Source: an uncultured Collinsella sp. (GTDB lineage: Bacteria > Actinomycetota > Coriobacteriia > Coriobacteriales > Coriobacteriaceae). Taken from it: a DNA stretch of 50,351 nt. The translations under genes were made by a program, and so were the position numbers. Location: positions 1-50,351 of the forward strand of contig CATYVH010000012.1 of NCBI GenBank assembly GCA_958413765.1, in the 5' to 3' direction. Below are positions 25,553-33,935 of this stretch, piece after piece (the first letter of the stretch is position 1; every line of letters begins with the position of its first letter). The notes under the pieces were generated by a model that was not told the origin of the DNA, searched no databases, and was given only the letters and a program-made list of their open reading frames with translations.

Positions 25553-26236
25553 CTACATCACCACCCTGCCGGTAAGGGCCGCGATAAGCGACTGCTCGCC
25601 CAGCTGAACCAAGGCTCGCTCGACATCGGAATCGAGGAAGAGTGGTGACAGGCGCTCGGACTCCGGACCCATACCCTCGCCGATAAGGCCGGCATGGCGG
25701 AGCGTCTGGCGGAGCGAGCCCTTAATACGCTTGACCGTGGCCTCGGTCCAGCGGGCCGCGTCCGGATACTCCGTGGTAAAGCGCGTCATAAAGGCGTTGA
25801 GGTCAACCGCCGTAAAGGCATAATCGAAGTTTTGTAGGCGCTCCCCTATCTCGACGAGCACGAGCTCGCGCACGATATCGTAGCGGCAGATCATGCTGTA
25901 GAAGATGGCCTGGTCCGCCTGCGTGGGAGTGCCGGATGCCATGAGCCTGGTTAGGGATGACGCAGCCTCGACGGCGGTTTTGGGGTCGATGCCGCGCGCG
26001 GCGCATACGGCGTCCGTGGGCACCATGGCGTCGAGGCGGCGAAGGCACACGGTTGCGCGGTTGGCGACCATGCGCTCCGTGGGATATTGAAAGAGGTTCT
26101 CACTCTTTACGCATACAATGACCTGCTCGTCGCTTGCGCCCTGCATACGAAGGGCAGCGACGATGCGCATCTCATGCGGGAGGAATTGCTCGCGGGTGAG
26201 CACCCCCCCCCGAACGCTTTTTGTGGTTACATCCAC
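25553..26236 (-). CDS. brxA: BREX protein BrxA (DUF1819)
   Basis: BrxA is a small DNA-binding protein and the first gene of type 1 BREX operons. Family blocks seen are LTREQFLPHEMRIVAALRMQG, ENLFQYPTERM, FYSMICRYDIVRELVLVEIGERL and the C-terminal GSLRQTLRHAGLIGEG. I place the start at the GTG at 26236 (227 residues) because GGAG lies 8 bases upstream; the open frame extends to 26305 without support. A run of nine G lies at codons 9-12 of this start. A second GTG directly after the run could serve as an alternative start giving a shorter BrxA. Confidence 0.9.
   Translation of the reverse strand: MDVTTKSVRGGVLTREQFLPHEMRIVAALRMQGASDEQVIVCVKSENLFQYPTERMVANRATVCLRRLDAMVPTDAVCAARGIDPKTAVEAASSLTRLMASGTPTQADQAIFYSMICRYDIVRELVLVEIGERLQNFDYAFTAVDLNAFMTRFTTEYPDAARWTEATVKRIKGSLRQTLRHAGLIGEGMGPESERLSPLFLDSDVERALVQLGEQSLIAALTGRVVM
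26203..26211 (-). repeat. G9 homopolymer at the 5' end of brxA
   Basis: Nine C on the plus strand read as nine G in brxA (codons for Arg-Gly-Gly-Val). Tracts of this length slip during replication. A one-base change would shift the frame of the first gene of the operon if translation starts at 26236. I saw no other G/C run as long in the BREX genes. Confidence 0.8.
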
Positions 26237-26663
26237 AGTACACGCTCCAAGGGTGTCAAAGGCTGTCACAAGTGCGCCGCAACCCGGCAGGCAGGCGCGG
26301 CGCACATGACAATAATCATACCTGTTGGTAAAAAAGTTACCACGCCCAGAGTGTCAAATGTTGAGCAACAAAATTAAATCCGGTTAACGGTCATTTTCGC
26401 AGCTCAGAAGCTTTGCCGAGGTCGCCCCAAATCACACTTGCCAGACAACCGCGCTTGTGAATCTGTCCCCACCCTCCGCTACACTCAACATAGAGTGAAG
26501 GCCGAGACGGATCGGATGCGAGCCTCGAGCTAAGCCCTCCCCCATGTAACCATCCTGTAAATCATAGCGGCGCACTCGAGTTTTACCGTGATGCGGTCGC
26601 GCCTGACGCTGCACTGTGCTAAAGTATCCCGAACGTTCAAACGACTACGAGGGGAACTAGAAG
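26237..26663. promoter_or_regulatory. Divergent intergenic region: BREX and serC promoters
   Basis: This 427-bp region separates brxA and serC, read outward. The AT-rich part at 26310-26385 is the probable BREX promoter. On the minus strand it shows TATGAT (26315-26320) and, further up, TTGACA (26352-26357), but their spacing to each other is not consensus. A small palindrome GGTAACTTTTTTACC (26326-26340) lies between them and could be an operator. On the serC side no clear hexamers were found, only a good GAGGGG ribosome binding site. Confidence 0.4.
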
Positions 26664-27788
26664 ATGGCACGTGTGCACAACTTCTCAGCTGGCCCGGCCG
26701 CGCTGCCTACCAGCGTGCTCGCCGAGATCGCCGACGAGATGATGGACTACCACGGTTGCGGCATGTCCGTGCTCGAGATGAGCCATCGATCTAGCATGTA
26801 CCAGCAGATCATCGACGACGCCGAGGCAACCCTGCGCCGCCTGCTGAGCATCCCCGATAACTACCGTGTTCTGTTTTTGCAGGGCGGCGCCACGCTGCAG
26901 TTTGCGGGCATCCCGATGAACCTCATGCGCCGCGGCCGCGCCGGCTACGTCGTGACCGGCAACTTTGCCAACAAGGCGTACAAGGAGGCCGCCAAATACG
27001 GCGAGGCCGTGCTGCTCGCGAGCTCCGAGGACACCAATTTCGACCGCATTCCCAACATGGCCAACATCAACGCGCGCATTGCCGCCGAGGCCGCGGGCGA
27101 CGGGCTCGACTACGTCTACATCTGCCAGAACAACACCATCTTTGGCACCATGTACCACGAGCTGCCCGATTGCGGAGACGTGCCGCTGGTCGCCGATGTC
27201 TCGAGCTGCTTTTTGTCGCAGCCGCTCGACGTCGAGCGCTACGGGCTCATTTACGCCGGCGCGCAGAAAAACGCCGGTGCCGCGGGCGTGACCGTGGTCA
27301 TCGTGCGCGACGATCTCATCGCAGATGGCCCCGCCTTTGCGCAGACGCCGCAGTACCTGGACCTTAAGACCCAGGCCGCCAAGGGCTCCATGCTCAACAC
27401 GCCCAACACCTTTGGCATCTACGTGTGCGGCAAGGTATTCCGCTGGGTCGAGGAGACCGGCGGACTTGCCGCCATGGCCGAGCGCAACTGGGCCAAGGCC
27501 AACCTGCTCTATGAGCTGCTCGAGCACAGCGAGCTGTTCCATAGCACCACGCAGGCCGACAGCCGCTCCATCGCCAACGTCACCTTCCGCACCGGCGACG
27601 CCGAACTCGACGCGGCCTTTGTCGCAGGCGCGGCCGAGCACCAGATTCAAAACGTCAAGGGCCATCGCCTGGTGGGCGGCATGCGCGCCAGCGTATACAA
27701 CGCCGTCACCATGGAGGACGTGCAGGCACTAGCCTCGTACATGAAGGACTTCGAAGCGCAGCATAGTTTGAGTCCGCGATCTAACTAG
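26664..27788 (+). CDS. serC: Phosphoserine aminotransferase
   Basis: This 374-residue PLP enzyme converts 3-phosphohydroxypyruvate plus glutamate to phosphoserine plus 2-oxoglutarate, the second step of serine synthesis. It opens with the family motif NFSAGPAALP, followed by MSVLEMSHRS, FLQGGATLQF, a VADVSSCFLS segment (PLP-ring Asp) and YAGAQKNAGAAG, which holds the Schiff-base Lys. The C-terminal HRLVGGMRASVYNA block is also typical. Length is normal. The ATG at 26664 follows GAGGGGAACTAGAAG. It is followed 72 bp later by serA, so the two form a serine operon; no serB is in the window. Confidence 0.97.
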   Translation: MARVHNFSAGPAALPTSVLAEIADEMMDYHGCGMSVLEMSHRSSMYQQIIDDAEATLRRLLSIPDNYRVLFLQGGATLQFAGIPMNLMRRGRAGYVVTGNFANKAYKEAAKYGEAVLLASSEDTNFDRIPNMANINARIAAEAAGDGLDYVYICQNNTIFGTMYHELPDCGDVPLVADVSSCFLSQPLDVERYGLIYAGAQKNAGAAGVTVVIVRDDLIADGPAFAQTPQYLDLKTQAAKGSMLNTPNTFGIYVCGKVFRWVEETGGLAAMAERNWAKANLLYELLEHSELFHSTTQADSRSIANVTFRTGDAELDAAFVAGAAEHQIQNVKGHRLVGGMRASVYNAVTMEDVQALASYMKDFEAQHSLSPRSN

Positions 27789-27860
27789 CCCGCAACCCGC
27801 GGGCCGACCAGCCACCTCAGACCACCCTGTTTAGATCAAAACCTGCTAAGGAGTTTTTCC

Positions 27861-29024
27861 ATGCGTAAGATTAAGACCATCGACGACATCACCAAGGACG
27901 GCAAAGTCGAGTTTGGCGAGGGCTACGAGTTTGTAAGCACCGCCGAAGAGGCCGACGCCATTCTGATGCGCTCGACCGACCTGCACGGCTACGAGCTGCC
28001 CGAGGGCATCCGCGCCATCGCCCGCTGCGGCGCCGGCGTCAACAACATCCCCGTCGAGGAGTACGCCAAGAAGGGCGTCGTCGTCTTTAACTCCCCCGGC
28101 GCCAACAGCAACGCCGTCAAGGAGCTCGTCCTGGGCATGCTGGTGCTTTCGAGCCGCGGCGTGGTGCAATCGATGAACTGGGTGCGCGACAACGCCGACG
28201 ATCCCGAGATTCAGGTCGACGCCGAGAAGGCCAAGAAGGCCTTTGTGGGCCGCGAGCTCAGGGGCAAGCGCATCGGCGTCATCGGCCTGGGCAACGTAGG
28301 CTCCAAGGTCGCCAACGCCTGCGTCGACCTGGGCATGGATGTCTACGGCTACGATCCGTTCATTTCCGTTGAGCACGCGTGGGTGCTAAGTCGCGAGGTG
28401 CAGCGCGTGGGCACGCTCGAGGACCTGTGCCGCGGCTGCGACTACCTCACCGTGCACGTGCCCAGCAAGGCCGACACCATCGGTATGATCAGCACCGAGC
28501 AGATCGACCTGCTGGCCCCGGACGCCGTGCTCATCAACTACGCGCGCGAGACCATCATTGACGAGGACGCCGTCGACGCTGCCCTGCGCGAGGGCAAGCT
28601 CAGCTGGTTTAGCTGCGACTTTGCCACGCCCAAGACCGTCAAGATGCCCAACACGTTTATCACCACGCATTCGGGCGCCGGCACCGGCGAGGCCGAGGCC
28701 AACTGCGCCGACATGGCCATCAGCGAGCTCAAAGATTACCTGGAAAACGGCAACATCGCGCACAGCGTCAACTACCCCGCCTGCAGCATGGGCAAGGCGC
28801 GCGCCGCAAGCCGCATTGCTTGCCTGCATGCCAACGTGCCCAACATGATCGGCCAGATCACGGCCATTCTCGCCAAGGACAACGCCAACGTGCAGCGCAT
28901 GACCAACGAGTCCGCTGGCGAGAACGCCTACACCATGTTCGACACCGATGAGCACCTGGACGGCAGCACGATCGAGGCGCTCAAGCAGATTCCGTCGATG
29001 TATCGCGTGCGCGTGATTAAATAG
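27861..29024 (+). CDS. serA: D-3-phosphoglycerate dehydrogenase
   Basis: This 387-residue enzyme oxidises 3-phosphoglycerate with NAD, the first step of serine synthesis. The Rossmann motif is GVIGLGNVGSKV, the substrate-side segment is ARCGAGVNNIP, and the catalytic region includes LINYARETIIDEDA and the His in TTHSGAGTGEAE. The C-terminal 70 residues form an ACT domain (PNMIGQITAILAKDNANVQRM), so feedback control by serine is plausible. This is the short SerA type common in anaerobes, without the intervening domain. The ATG at 27861 follows AAGGAG. A strong terminator follows. Confidence 0.96.
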   Translation: MRKIKTIDDITKDGKVEFGEGYEFVSTAEEADAILMRSTDLHGYELPEGIRAIARCGAGVNNIPVEEYAKKGVVVFNSPGANSNAVKELVLGMLVLSSRGVVQSMNWVRDNADDPEIQVDAEKAKKAFVGRELRGKRIGVIGLGNVGSKVANACVDLGMDVYGYDPFISVEHAWVLSREVQRVGTLEDLCRGCDYLTVHVPSKADTIGMISTEQIDLLAPDAVLINYARETIIDEDAVDAALREGKLSWFSCDFATPKTVKMPNTFITTHSGAGTGEAEANCADMAISELKDYLENGNIAHSVNYPACSMGKARAASRIACLHANVPNMIGQITAILAKDNANVQRMTNESAGENAYTMFDTDEHLDGSTIEALKQIPSMYRVRVIK

Positions 29025-29064
29025 CGCCGGTGCCAAGCCTGCCAGACAGACCACGAAGCCCATT

Positions 29065-29100
29065 CGCCCCCCGTTTTCACGAAACGGGGGGCGATTTTGT
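29065..29100 (+). terminator. Rho-independent terminator of serCA
   Basis: CGCCCCCCGTTT (29065-29076) pairs perfectly with AAACGGGGGGCG (29082-29093) around a 5-base loop, and ATTTTGTT follows. It lies 40 bp past serA. Confidence 0.9.
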
Positions 29101-29370
29101 TGCTCCGGACGACTTTAAAATGATACCCAGAACAAGTTTTTTCAGATAATCGATAGTGAGGCTCCAGTCGCTAAGCACACCCGCTTTGATAAACAGCTTT
29201 ATCAGGGACTTTAGTAGGTAAAAATCGGTCTCTATGTGCCGAATGTAAGTTGACTGTCCATTTTCCGAAACAACTTATTCTAGGTAGCATTTTTAAGGCC
29301 CTTCCAAGGCAAAATATAAGTATTTTGCGACCAAAACTCTAGTCCGCGCGACCGTTTTCCGCCCGCGCGG
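29101..29370. other. AT-rich gap with palindrome, downstream of nuclease-like gene
   Basis: No gene is seen. The stretch is AT-rich compared with its neighbours. It contains GCAAAATATAAGTATTTTGC (29309-29328), with 8-bp arms around TAAG, which resembles elements found just past the second nuclease-like gene. CCGCGCG (29344-29350) and CGCGCGG (29364-29370) form a stem directly after the minus-strand stop codon and may end that transcript. Confidence 0.5.
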
Positions 29371-30420
29371 CTACATTCCCGCCCAATCGATAAAAATCTC
29401 CTCACGAAGCCGCCGTTCGAGCTCCTGCTGTCGCGGCGTCTTGTCTTTCAGCGGCACATCGAGATAGGACATGATGAGCTCCATCACCACGCGGAAGGCA
29501 TCGGAGTCGGCCAGCTGACCATAGGTCATCAGAATGACGGGATATCCCATCGCTTGCAGCGCCGTCGTTCGATCGGAGTCCGAAATCTTGGATTCAATGG
29601 ATCCGTGAATGGCTTTACCCTGGCATTCAACCAGACACTCTCGGCTGCCGTCCTTATTTGCCAGCAGGATATCGGCATAGCGCCTATCAAGCCCCGAAAT
29701 CAGGCGGGCGCTGCGCGTCATACGAATCTCAACGTTATTGGTAAGGCTCAGCCCTTCGCCGCCGCGCAACCTCGTAAGGCCAAACAGCATCGAAGCCTGG
29801 ACCTCGAGCGGCGATGCCGCCACCCCCGTAATGCATTTCGCGGCTCGTATGAACGATTTAGCGCCGCGGAGCCCCCGGACCTTATCGACGAACTCTGTAA
29901 GCTCAGAGAGCTCGATCAAGGGAGGTCGTTTCCACAAGTCCGTTGGATTCCCCGAGACATCCTTTACGTTTTCCCAGCCCGACCGTGCGTCACCCCACCG
30001 GCCCCCGTATGCCTGCTCAAGTGCCGACTTTACCTGAGGCGCAATCTTGCACACGGCAAAGGTGCCGCACATCTCATACATGCACATGATCAGACGCTCG
30101 TTTGAGACCGAGGAAGCCAGGGTCAGCAGGGTAAAGAGTGGGGACGCAACATCGAGGCCAAACTCCGTCTGCCGCACGGAATCAAACGGCCTCTCCCCGT
30201 TCCAAACATGCCTGACAATGCGATCGCCCTTACGTCCGCAGCCGCCCTGCGCCAACACGTGTAACGGGGTGCCCAGGAAATGCGTGACGAGCGGATGCTC
30301 ACATAGGTGCTCCCTGCGCGGATCGTCCGCAGAATCGGGCAGGTCCGGCATTATTGCCAAGACCTGTGGAGGTATCCGGTGATACCGAAAGGCAGATATG
30401 TCGCACAGCATGTCGTCCAT
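29371..30420 (-). CDS. Orphan protein with nuclease-like (DUF559/Vsr-type) C-terminal domain, copy 1
   Basis: This 349-residue protein has a helical N-terminal half, then a segment ASPLEVQASMLFGLTRLRGGEGL. A domain resembling PD-(D/E)XK very-short-patch or DUF559 nucleases follows: RRYADILLAN, LVECQGKAIHG, DRTTALQAMGYPVILMTYGQL. The Asp and the Glu-x-Gln pair stand where the catalytic D...ExK is expected; Gln replaces the usual Asp/Lys, so activity is uncertain. It shares this layout with the gene at 38669. The start is set at the ATG at 30420; no clear ribosome binding site precedes it, and the frame is open well upstream. Function is unknown; a DNA-acting defence or mobile-linked role is a guess from the fold. 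Confidence 0.65.
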   Translation of the reverse strand: MDDMLCDISAFRYHRIPPQVLAIMPDLPDSADDPRREHLCEHPLVTHFLGTPLHVLAQGGCGRKGDRIVRHVWNGERPFDSVRQTEFGLDVASPLFTLLTLASSVSNERLIMCMYEMCGTFAVCKIAPQVKSALEQAYGGRWGDARSGWENVKDVSGNPTDLWKRPPLIELSELTEFVDKVRGLRGAKSFIRAAKCITGVAASPLEVQASMLFGLTRLRGGEGLSLTNNVEIRMTRSARLISGLDRRYADILLANKDGSRECLVECQGKAIHGSIESKISDSDRTTALQAMGYPVILMTYGQLADSDAFRVVMELIMSYLDVPLKDKTPRQQELERRLREEIFIDWAGM

Positions 30421-30574
30421 GAAGGGTACGTACCCGCTGCGTCGCTTGTGAACCCGCCCGGACGGCAAACGCGCTGGCTCGGCCTGCGAACGGTAAATAC
30501 TGCCACGCCCACGTCGCGGATCTCTCAGGAGGCTTACAATCGGTTTGGAAAGCAAACTGATTGTGAGGTTGCAT

Positions 30575-31795
30575 ATGGTTGATGAGGATTTTGCCTGGCG
30601 GCTTGCGCAGGAGCTCGTGCGGATCGACAGCTCAGACCCGGGCGCGTATGAGGATGAAATTGAGCGCTTCATTAAGAGGCTCATTGAGCAGCAGCTGGCA
30701 CAACTTGATAGTTCTGCGCTCGATGCCGTGCAGATTGAGGAGCTCGAAGTGCTGCCCGGGCGCCGCAACCTTAAAGTCACCGTGCCGGGCCAAAGCGACG
30801 AGCCGCGGCTGATCTATATCTGCCACATGGATACCGTCACCTTGGGCGATGGCTGGGACGCAGACATCGAACCGCTTGGGGCGGTTGTGCGCGACGATAA
30901 ACTCTATGGCCGCGGTGCCTGCGATATGAAGGGTGGCCTGGCCTGCGCCATTGCCGCACTGGTCCATACGCTCGAGCGCGTGGCGGCGGATGGCGCGCTG
31001 CCACGCCGCGGCTTTTCGCTCATCTGCTCGGTCGACGAGGAAGACTTCATGCGCGGCTCAGAGGCCGCGATCGATGCCGGCTGGGTCAGCTCGCGCGAAT
31101 GGGTGCTGGACACCGAGCCCACCGACGGACAGATCCAGGTGGCGCACAAGGGGCGTACGTGGTTCGAGATTGAAATGGCTGGCGTGACGGCGCATGCGAG
31201 CCAGCCTTGGAAGGGCGCGGATGCCGTCGCCGCCATGGCCGAGGTCGTGTGTTCGCTTCGTCGCGCGTTTGCGGCGCTGCCCGCGCACGATGAGCTGGGG
31301 CCTTCGACCATCACGTTTGGCCAAATCGAGGGCGGATATCGCCCCTACGTCGTACCCGACCGCGCCAAAGTCTGGGTCGACATGCGCCTGACCCCGCCGA
31401 CCGATACGGCCGCCGCAATCAATATGGTCGAGCATGCCATCGCCGTCGCCGAAGCCGCCGTTCCCGGTTGCCATGGCAGCTACACCGTGACGGGCGACCG
31501 CCCCGCCATCGAGCGCGACCCGAACTCTCCCCTTCTAGCAGCGCTCAAGCGTGCCGCCGATGACGTGACGGACGCGGACACGACCGTCGGCTTCTTTACC
31601 GGCTACACCGACACCGCCGTCATTGCCGGCAAGACAGGTAACCGCAATTGCATGAGCTACGGTCCCGGGTCGCTCGCGCTCGCGCACAAGCCCAACGAAA
31701 ATGTGCCCCACGCCGACATCGTTCGTTGTCAGCAGGTGCTAATCGCGCTCGCCGATAACGTGCTCTGGGACGCGAGCGGCCAAGTTGGGGCATAA
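30575..31795 (+). CDS. M20 family metallopeptidase (ArgE/DapE/ACY1-like)
   Basis: This 406-residue di-zinc hydrolase has all the family landmarks: ICHMDTVTLGD (metal-binding His, then Asp), GRGACDMKGGLACA (bridging Asp), SVDEEDFMRGSE (general-base Glu) and HKPNENVPHADI near the end (metal His). The central dimerisation domain begins around HKGRTWFEIEMAGVTAHAS. Substrates in the family are N-acyl amino acids, succinyl-diaminopimelate or dipeptides; this one cannot be assigned. The start is the ATG at 30575 with GTGAGG upstream, a better fit than a frame start at 30545. It is divergent from the nuclease-like gene. Confidence 0.9.
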   Translation: MVDEDFAWRLAQELVRIDSSDPGAYEDEIERFIKRLIEQQLAQLDSSALDAVQIEELEVLPGRRNLKVTVPGQSDEPRLIYICHMDTVTLGDGWDADIEPLGAVVRDDKLYGRGACDMKGGLACAIAALVHTLERVAADGALPRRGFSLICSVDEEDFMRGSEAAIDAGWVSSREWVLDTEPTDGQIQVAHKGRTWFEIEMAGVTAHASQPWKGADAVAAMAEVVCSLRRAFAALPAHDELGPSTITFGQIEGGYRPYVVPDRAKVWVDMRLTPPTDTAAAINMVEHAIAVAEAAVPGCHGSYTVTGDRPAIERDPNSPLLAALKRAADDVTDADTTVGFFTGYTDTAVIAGKTGNRNCMSYGPGSLALAHKPNENVPHADIVRCQQVLIALADNVLWDASGQVGA

Positions 31796-31835
31796 TAAGC
31801 CGCGAACAAACCGACTCGTGCGTTAGGACCTCCCC

Positions 31836-32525
31836 ATGAAAGCACTTCCGTTTCCCTGCATCCGCCCGGCTCAGGACCGCGTGCTCGAGGCACTACCTGC
31901 AATGGGCAGCATCCTGAGCGGCAACGATGCTCTGCGCGGAGCCATTGCCGATGGTCTGATGCTCAAGGACCCGGGTGCGGCGTATTACGTGTACGAATGC
32001 TCGGGCGAGCCGGGACGTGCGACGGGCGTCGTGGCGATTTGCCCGGTTAACGTGCTGACGGGCGGCGACGAGACTGCCGCCGAGAGCATCGACGCACTCG
32101 CCACCGCGCGCGCGATCGCCGAGCTCAAGGTGCAGCCGCGCCCCGTGTCGCTCGCCTACGAGGCGTCGCCCGTCATGGATATCATTTTGAGCGCTGCCAA
32201 AGAGGGCGCATCGCTCTACGCCGTCACCGATCCCGCGGGCGTCACACATCGCGTGTGGGAGGTCAAGCGCGAGGACGCCGTTGCCGCCATCCGTGCCATG
32301 CTCGATCAGGCGCCCGACCCGGTGTTCGCCGGTGACTCCGCCTATGTCGCCGCACTGGCTGGGGCATCGCAGATTCTGGCCGACGAGGCCCGCGCTGCCG
32401 GCGCCTACTCTGGCAAAGAGCCGTTCAACTTTGCTGTAGCCGTGCTGTTCCCCGCCGCGCAGGTCAGCGGCAGCGCGCCGCAGGTTCCGACGGGTCTGCT
32501 CACTCACCAGGTCTCACGGTTCTAG
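31836..32525 (+). CDS. DUF1015-like protein, shortened and degenerate
   Basis: This 229-residue protein looks like a reduced DUF1015 member. The opening PFPCIRPAQDRV resembles the family start, and the middle segment with VYECSGEPGRATGVVAIC and the later PDPVFAGDSAYVAALAGA align with family blocks. However, the hallmark ADGHHR of DUF1015 reads AGDSAY here, and the length is about half of the usual 400. It starts 40 bp after the M20 peptidase gene, so the two are likely cotranscribed. DUF1015 function is not established. Identification rests on pattern by eye and is moderate. Confidence 0.55.
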   Translation: MKALPFPCIRPAQDRVLEALPAMGSILSGNDALRGAIADGLMLKDPGAAYYVYECSGEPGRATGVVAICPVNVLTGGDETAAESIDALATARAIAELKVQPRPVSLAYEASPVMDIILSAAKEGASLYAVTDPAGVTHRVWEVKREDAVAAIRAMLDQAPDPVFAGDSAYVAALAGASQILADEARAAGAYSGKEPFNFAVAVLFPAAQVSGSAPQVPTGLLTHQVSRF

Positions 32526-32570
32526 CGAACTCAAACGCTAAGCTGGAAAACCCAGCATCCAAACAAACAA

Positions 32571-32609
32571 GGGGCGGGGATGCAATGCCCGTGCATGCAT
32601 CCCCGCCCC
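32571..32609. terminator. Bidirectional terminator between convergent genes
   Basis: GGGGCGGGGATGCA (32571-32584) pairs perfectly with TGCATCCCCGCCCC (32596-32609) around 11 bases, followed by TTTCGC. A-rich sequence precedes it (AAACAAACAA). It serves the plus-strand DUF1015-like gene and the minus-strand histidine phosphatase. Confidence 0.85.
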
Positions 32610-32656
32610 TTTCGCATCAAACAATTTCGCCGGCAAACCGCGCCGCAACGCCAGCG

Positions 32657-33292
32657 CTACCCGCGCTGCGGGCCTACTGCCGCTACAAGCGGTTCAAGCC
32701 CCAGCTCGCGCGCGTAATCCTCCTGCGTAAAGACTTCGACCAACTCAAACGTACCGGCCTCGTCGTCAAACACGAAATGCAGCACCGAGCAGTTGCCCGG
32801 CACGCGCTCGCGCTCGTCGGCCGCCGCTCCCCTCACGTGGTCCAAAAACTCCTTGATGGCCGATCCGTGGCTCACCGCAAGGACGCACTCGTGGTCCGGG
32901 CGTCGCATGAGCTCGGTCAGCGTCGTCACCATGCGCTCACGCACCTGCACCTGACCCTCGCCGCCAAACTGGCGATAGAAATCGCGCCACGGGCGCTCGG
33001 GCATGAGCATCACGCGCTCGGCCTCAAAGTCGCCAAAGAACCACTCACGCAGGCCGTCCAGGCGCTCGTACGCCAAGCCCGGCCACAAGTTGGCGATGGT
33101 CTGTTCGGTGCGGTGCAGCGTAGAGGTGTAGGCGTGGTCGGGCTCAATGCCGCGCGCACGCAAGAACATGCCGGCACGCGCCGCCTGATCGCAGCCCAGC
33201 TGTGTGAGCGGCGAGTCACTCCACCCCTGAATGATACGCTTAAGGTTGAATATCGTCTGTCCATGACGGACCAGATACAGATCTTTATTCAT
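32657..33292 (-). CDS. Histidine phosphatase family protein, copy 1
   Basis: This 211-residue protein is a phosphoglycerate-mutase-like phosphatase. LVRHGQT at residues 7-13 carries the phospho-accepting His, and the second His is in VLAVSHGSAIKEF. The GWSDSPLTQLG motif is typical. Such enzymes act on small phosphorylated metabolites; the substrate here is unknown. The ATG at 33292 with AAAGGA upstream is preferred to a frame start at 33343. It lies 17 bp after a paralog on the same strand, and the two look like a tandem duplication. Confidence 0.9.
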   Translation of the reverse strand: MNKDLYLVRHGQTIFNLKRIIQGWSDSPLTQLGCDQAARAGMFLRARGIEPDHAYTSTLHRTEQTIANLWPGLAYERLDGLREWFFGDFEAERVMLMPERPWRDFYRQFGGEGQVQVRERMVTTLTELMRRPDHECVLAVSHGSAIKEFLDHVRGAAADERERVPGNCSVLHFVFDDEAGTFELVEVFTQEDYARELGLEPLVAAVGPQRG

Positions 33293-33309
33293 AGGGGTCC
33301 TTTCGTTCG

Positions 33310-33852
33310 TTACCAACCCAAGAGCGAAAACGCCCCATCGCAATAGCCAAAATGAAGCACGGCACCGTTGTCGGGTAGCTCCCCCCCGCCAGTCACATAC
33401 TCAAGAAACTCCTGGCAGGCTGAGCCGTGGGAAACCGCCAGCACGCAGTCGTGCTGCGGCCTGGCCATGATGCGGGACAGCGCCGCGACCATGCGCGACT
33501 GAAGCTGCACTTCCGACTCACCGCCAAAGGCCACCGGATAATCGCCCCAGGGCTGCGGCGGCATCTCGCGATTTGATGTGCCCTCCAGCGAGCCAAAATG
33601 CCACTCACGCAGGTCATCGACCAGCTCAATGGAACGGCCCTCGCCAACGATAAGCTCGGCCGTATGCCGCGCCCGGCCCAACGGCGAGGAATACACATGA
33701 TCAAAGGCCACGCCACGCGCCGCAAACGCCGTACGCGCCGTCAGCGCCTGCTCGCGCCCGCGCGCCGTAAGCGGCGAATCGTGCCAGCCCTGCAAAATGC
33801 TCTGCACATTGAGCTCAGTCTGCCCATGCCGCACCAAATACAGATCTGCCAC
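33310..33852 (-). CDS. Histidine phosphatase family protein, copy 2
   Basis: This 180-residue paralog of the next gene has LVRHGQTELN with the catalytic His, GWHDSPLTARG, the acidic REWHFGSLEG loop and VLAVSHGSACQEF. It is shorter than copy 1 because it lacks the acidic insert before the last strand. It starts with GTG at 33852, behind GAGGGGAGG; the longer frame would run through repeat family A copy 5. It is cotranscribed with copy 1 and possibly with the nitroreductase gene upstream, though the repeat lies between. Confidence 0.9.
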   Translation of the reverse strand: MADLYLVRHGQTELNVQSILQGWHDSPLTARGREQALTARTAFAARGVAFDHVYSSPLGRARHTAELIVGEGRSIELVDDLREWHFGSLEGTSNREMPPQPWGDYPVAFGGESEVQLQSRMVAALSRIMARPQHDCVLAVSHGSACQEFLEYVTGGGELPDNGAVLHFGYCDGAFSLLGW

Positions 33853-33867
33853 ACACCCTCCCCTCGT

Positions 33868-33905
33868 ACCACCACAAAGGGGACAGGAGCCTTTGTGGTG
33901 ATTTT
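33868..33905. repeat. Palindromic repeat family A, copy 5 (terminator-like)
   Basis: ACCACCACAAAGG (33868-33880) pairs with CCTTTGTGGTG followed by ATTTT (33890-33905). The core GGACAGGAG is in the same orientation as copy 1. It starts 30 bp after the nitroreductase stop codon. Confidence 0.8.
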
Positions 33906-33935
33906 GCCGCCGGATTGCACCGCAACGACGCACAA

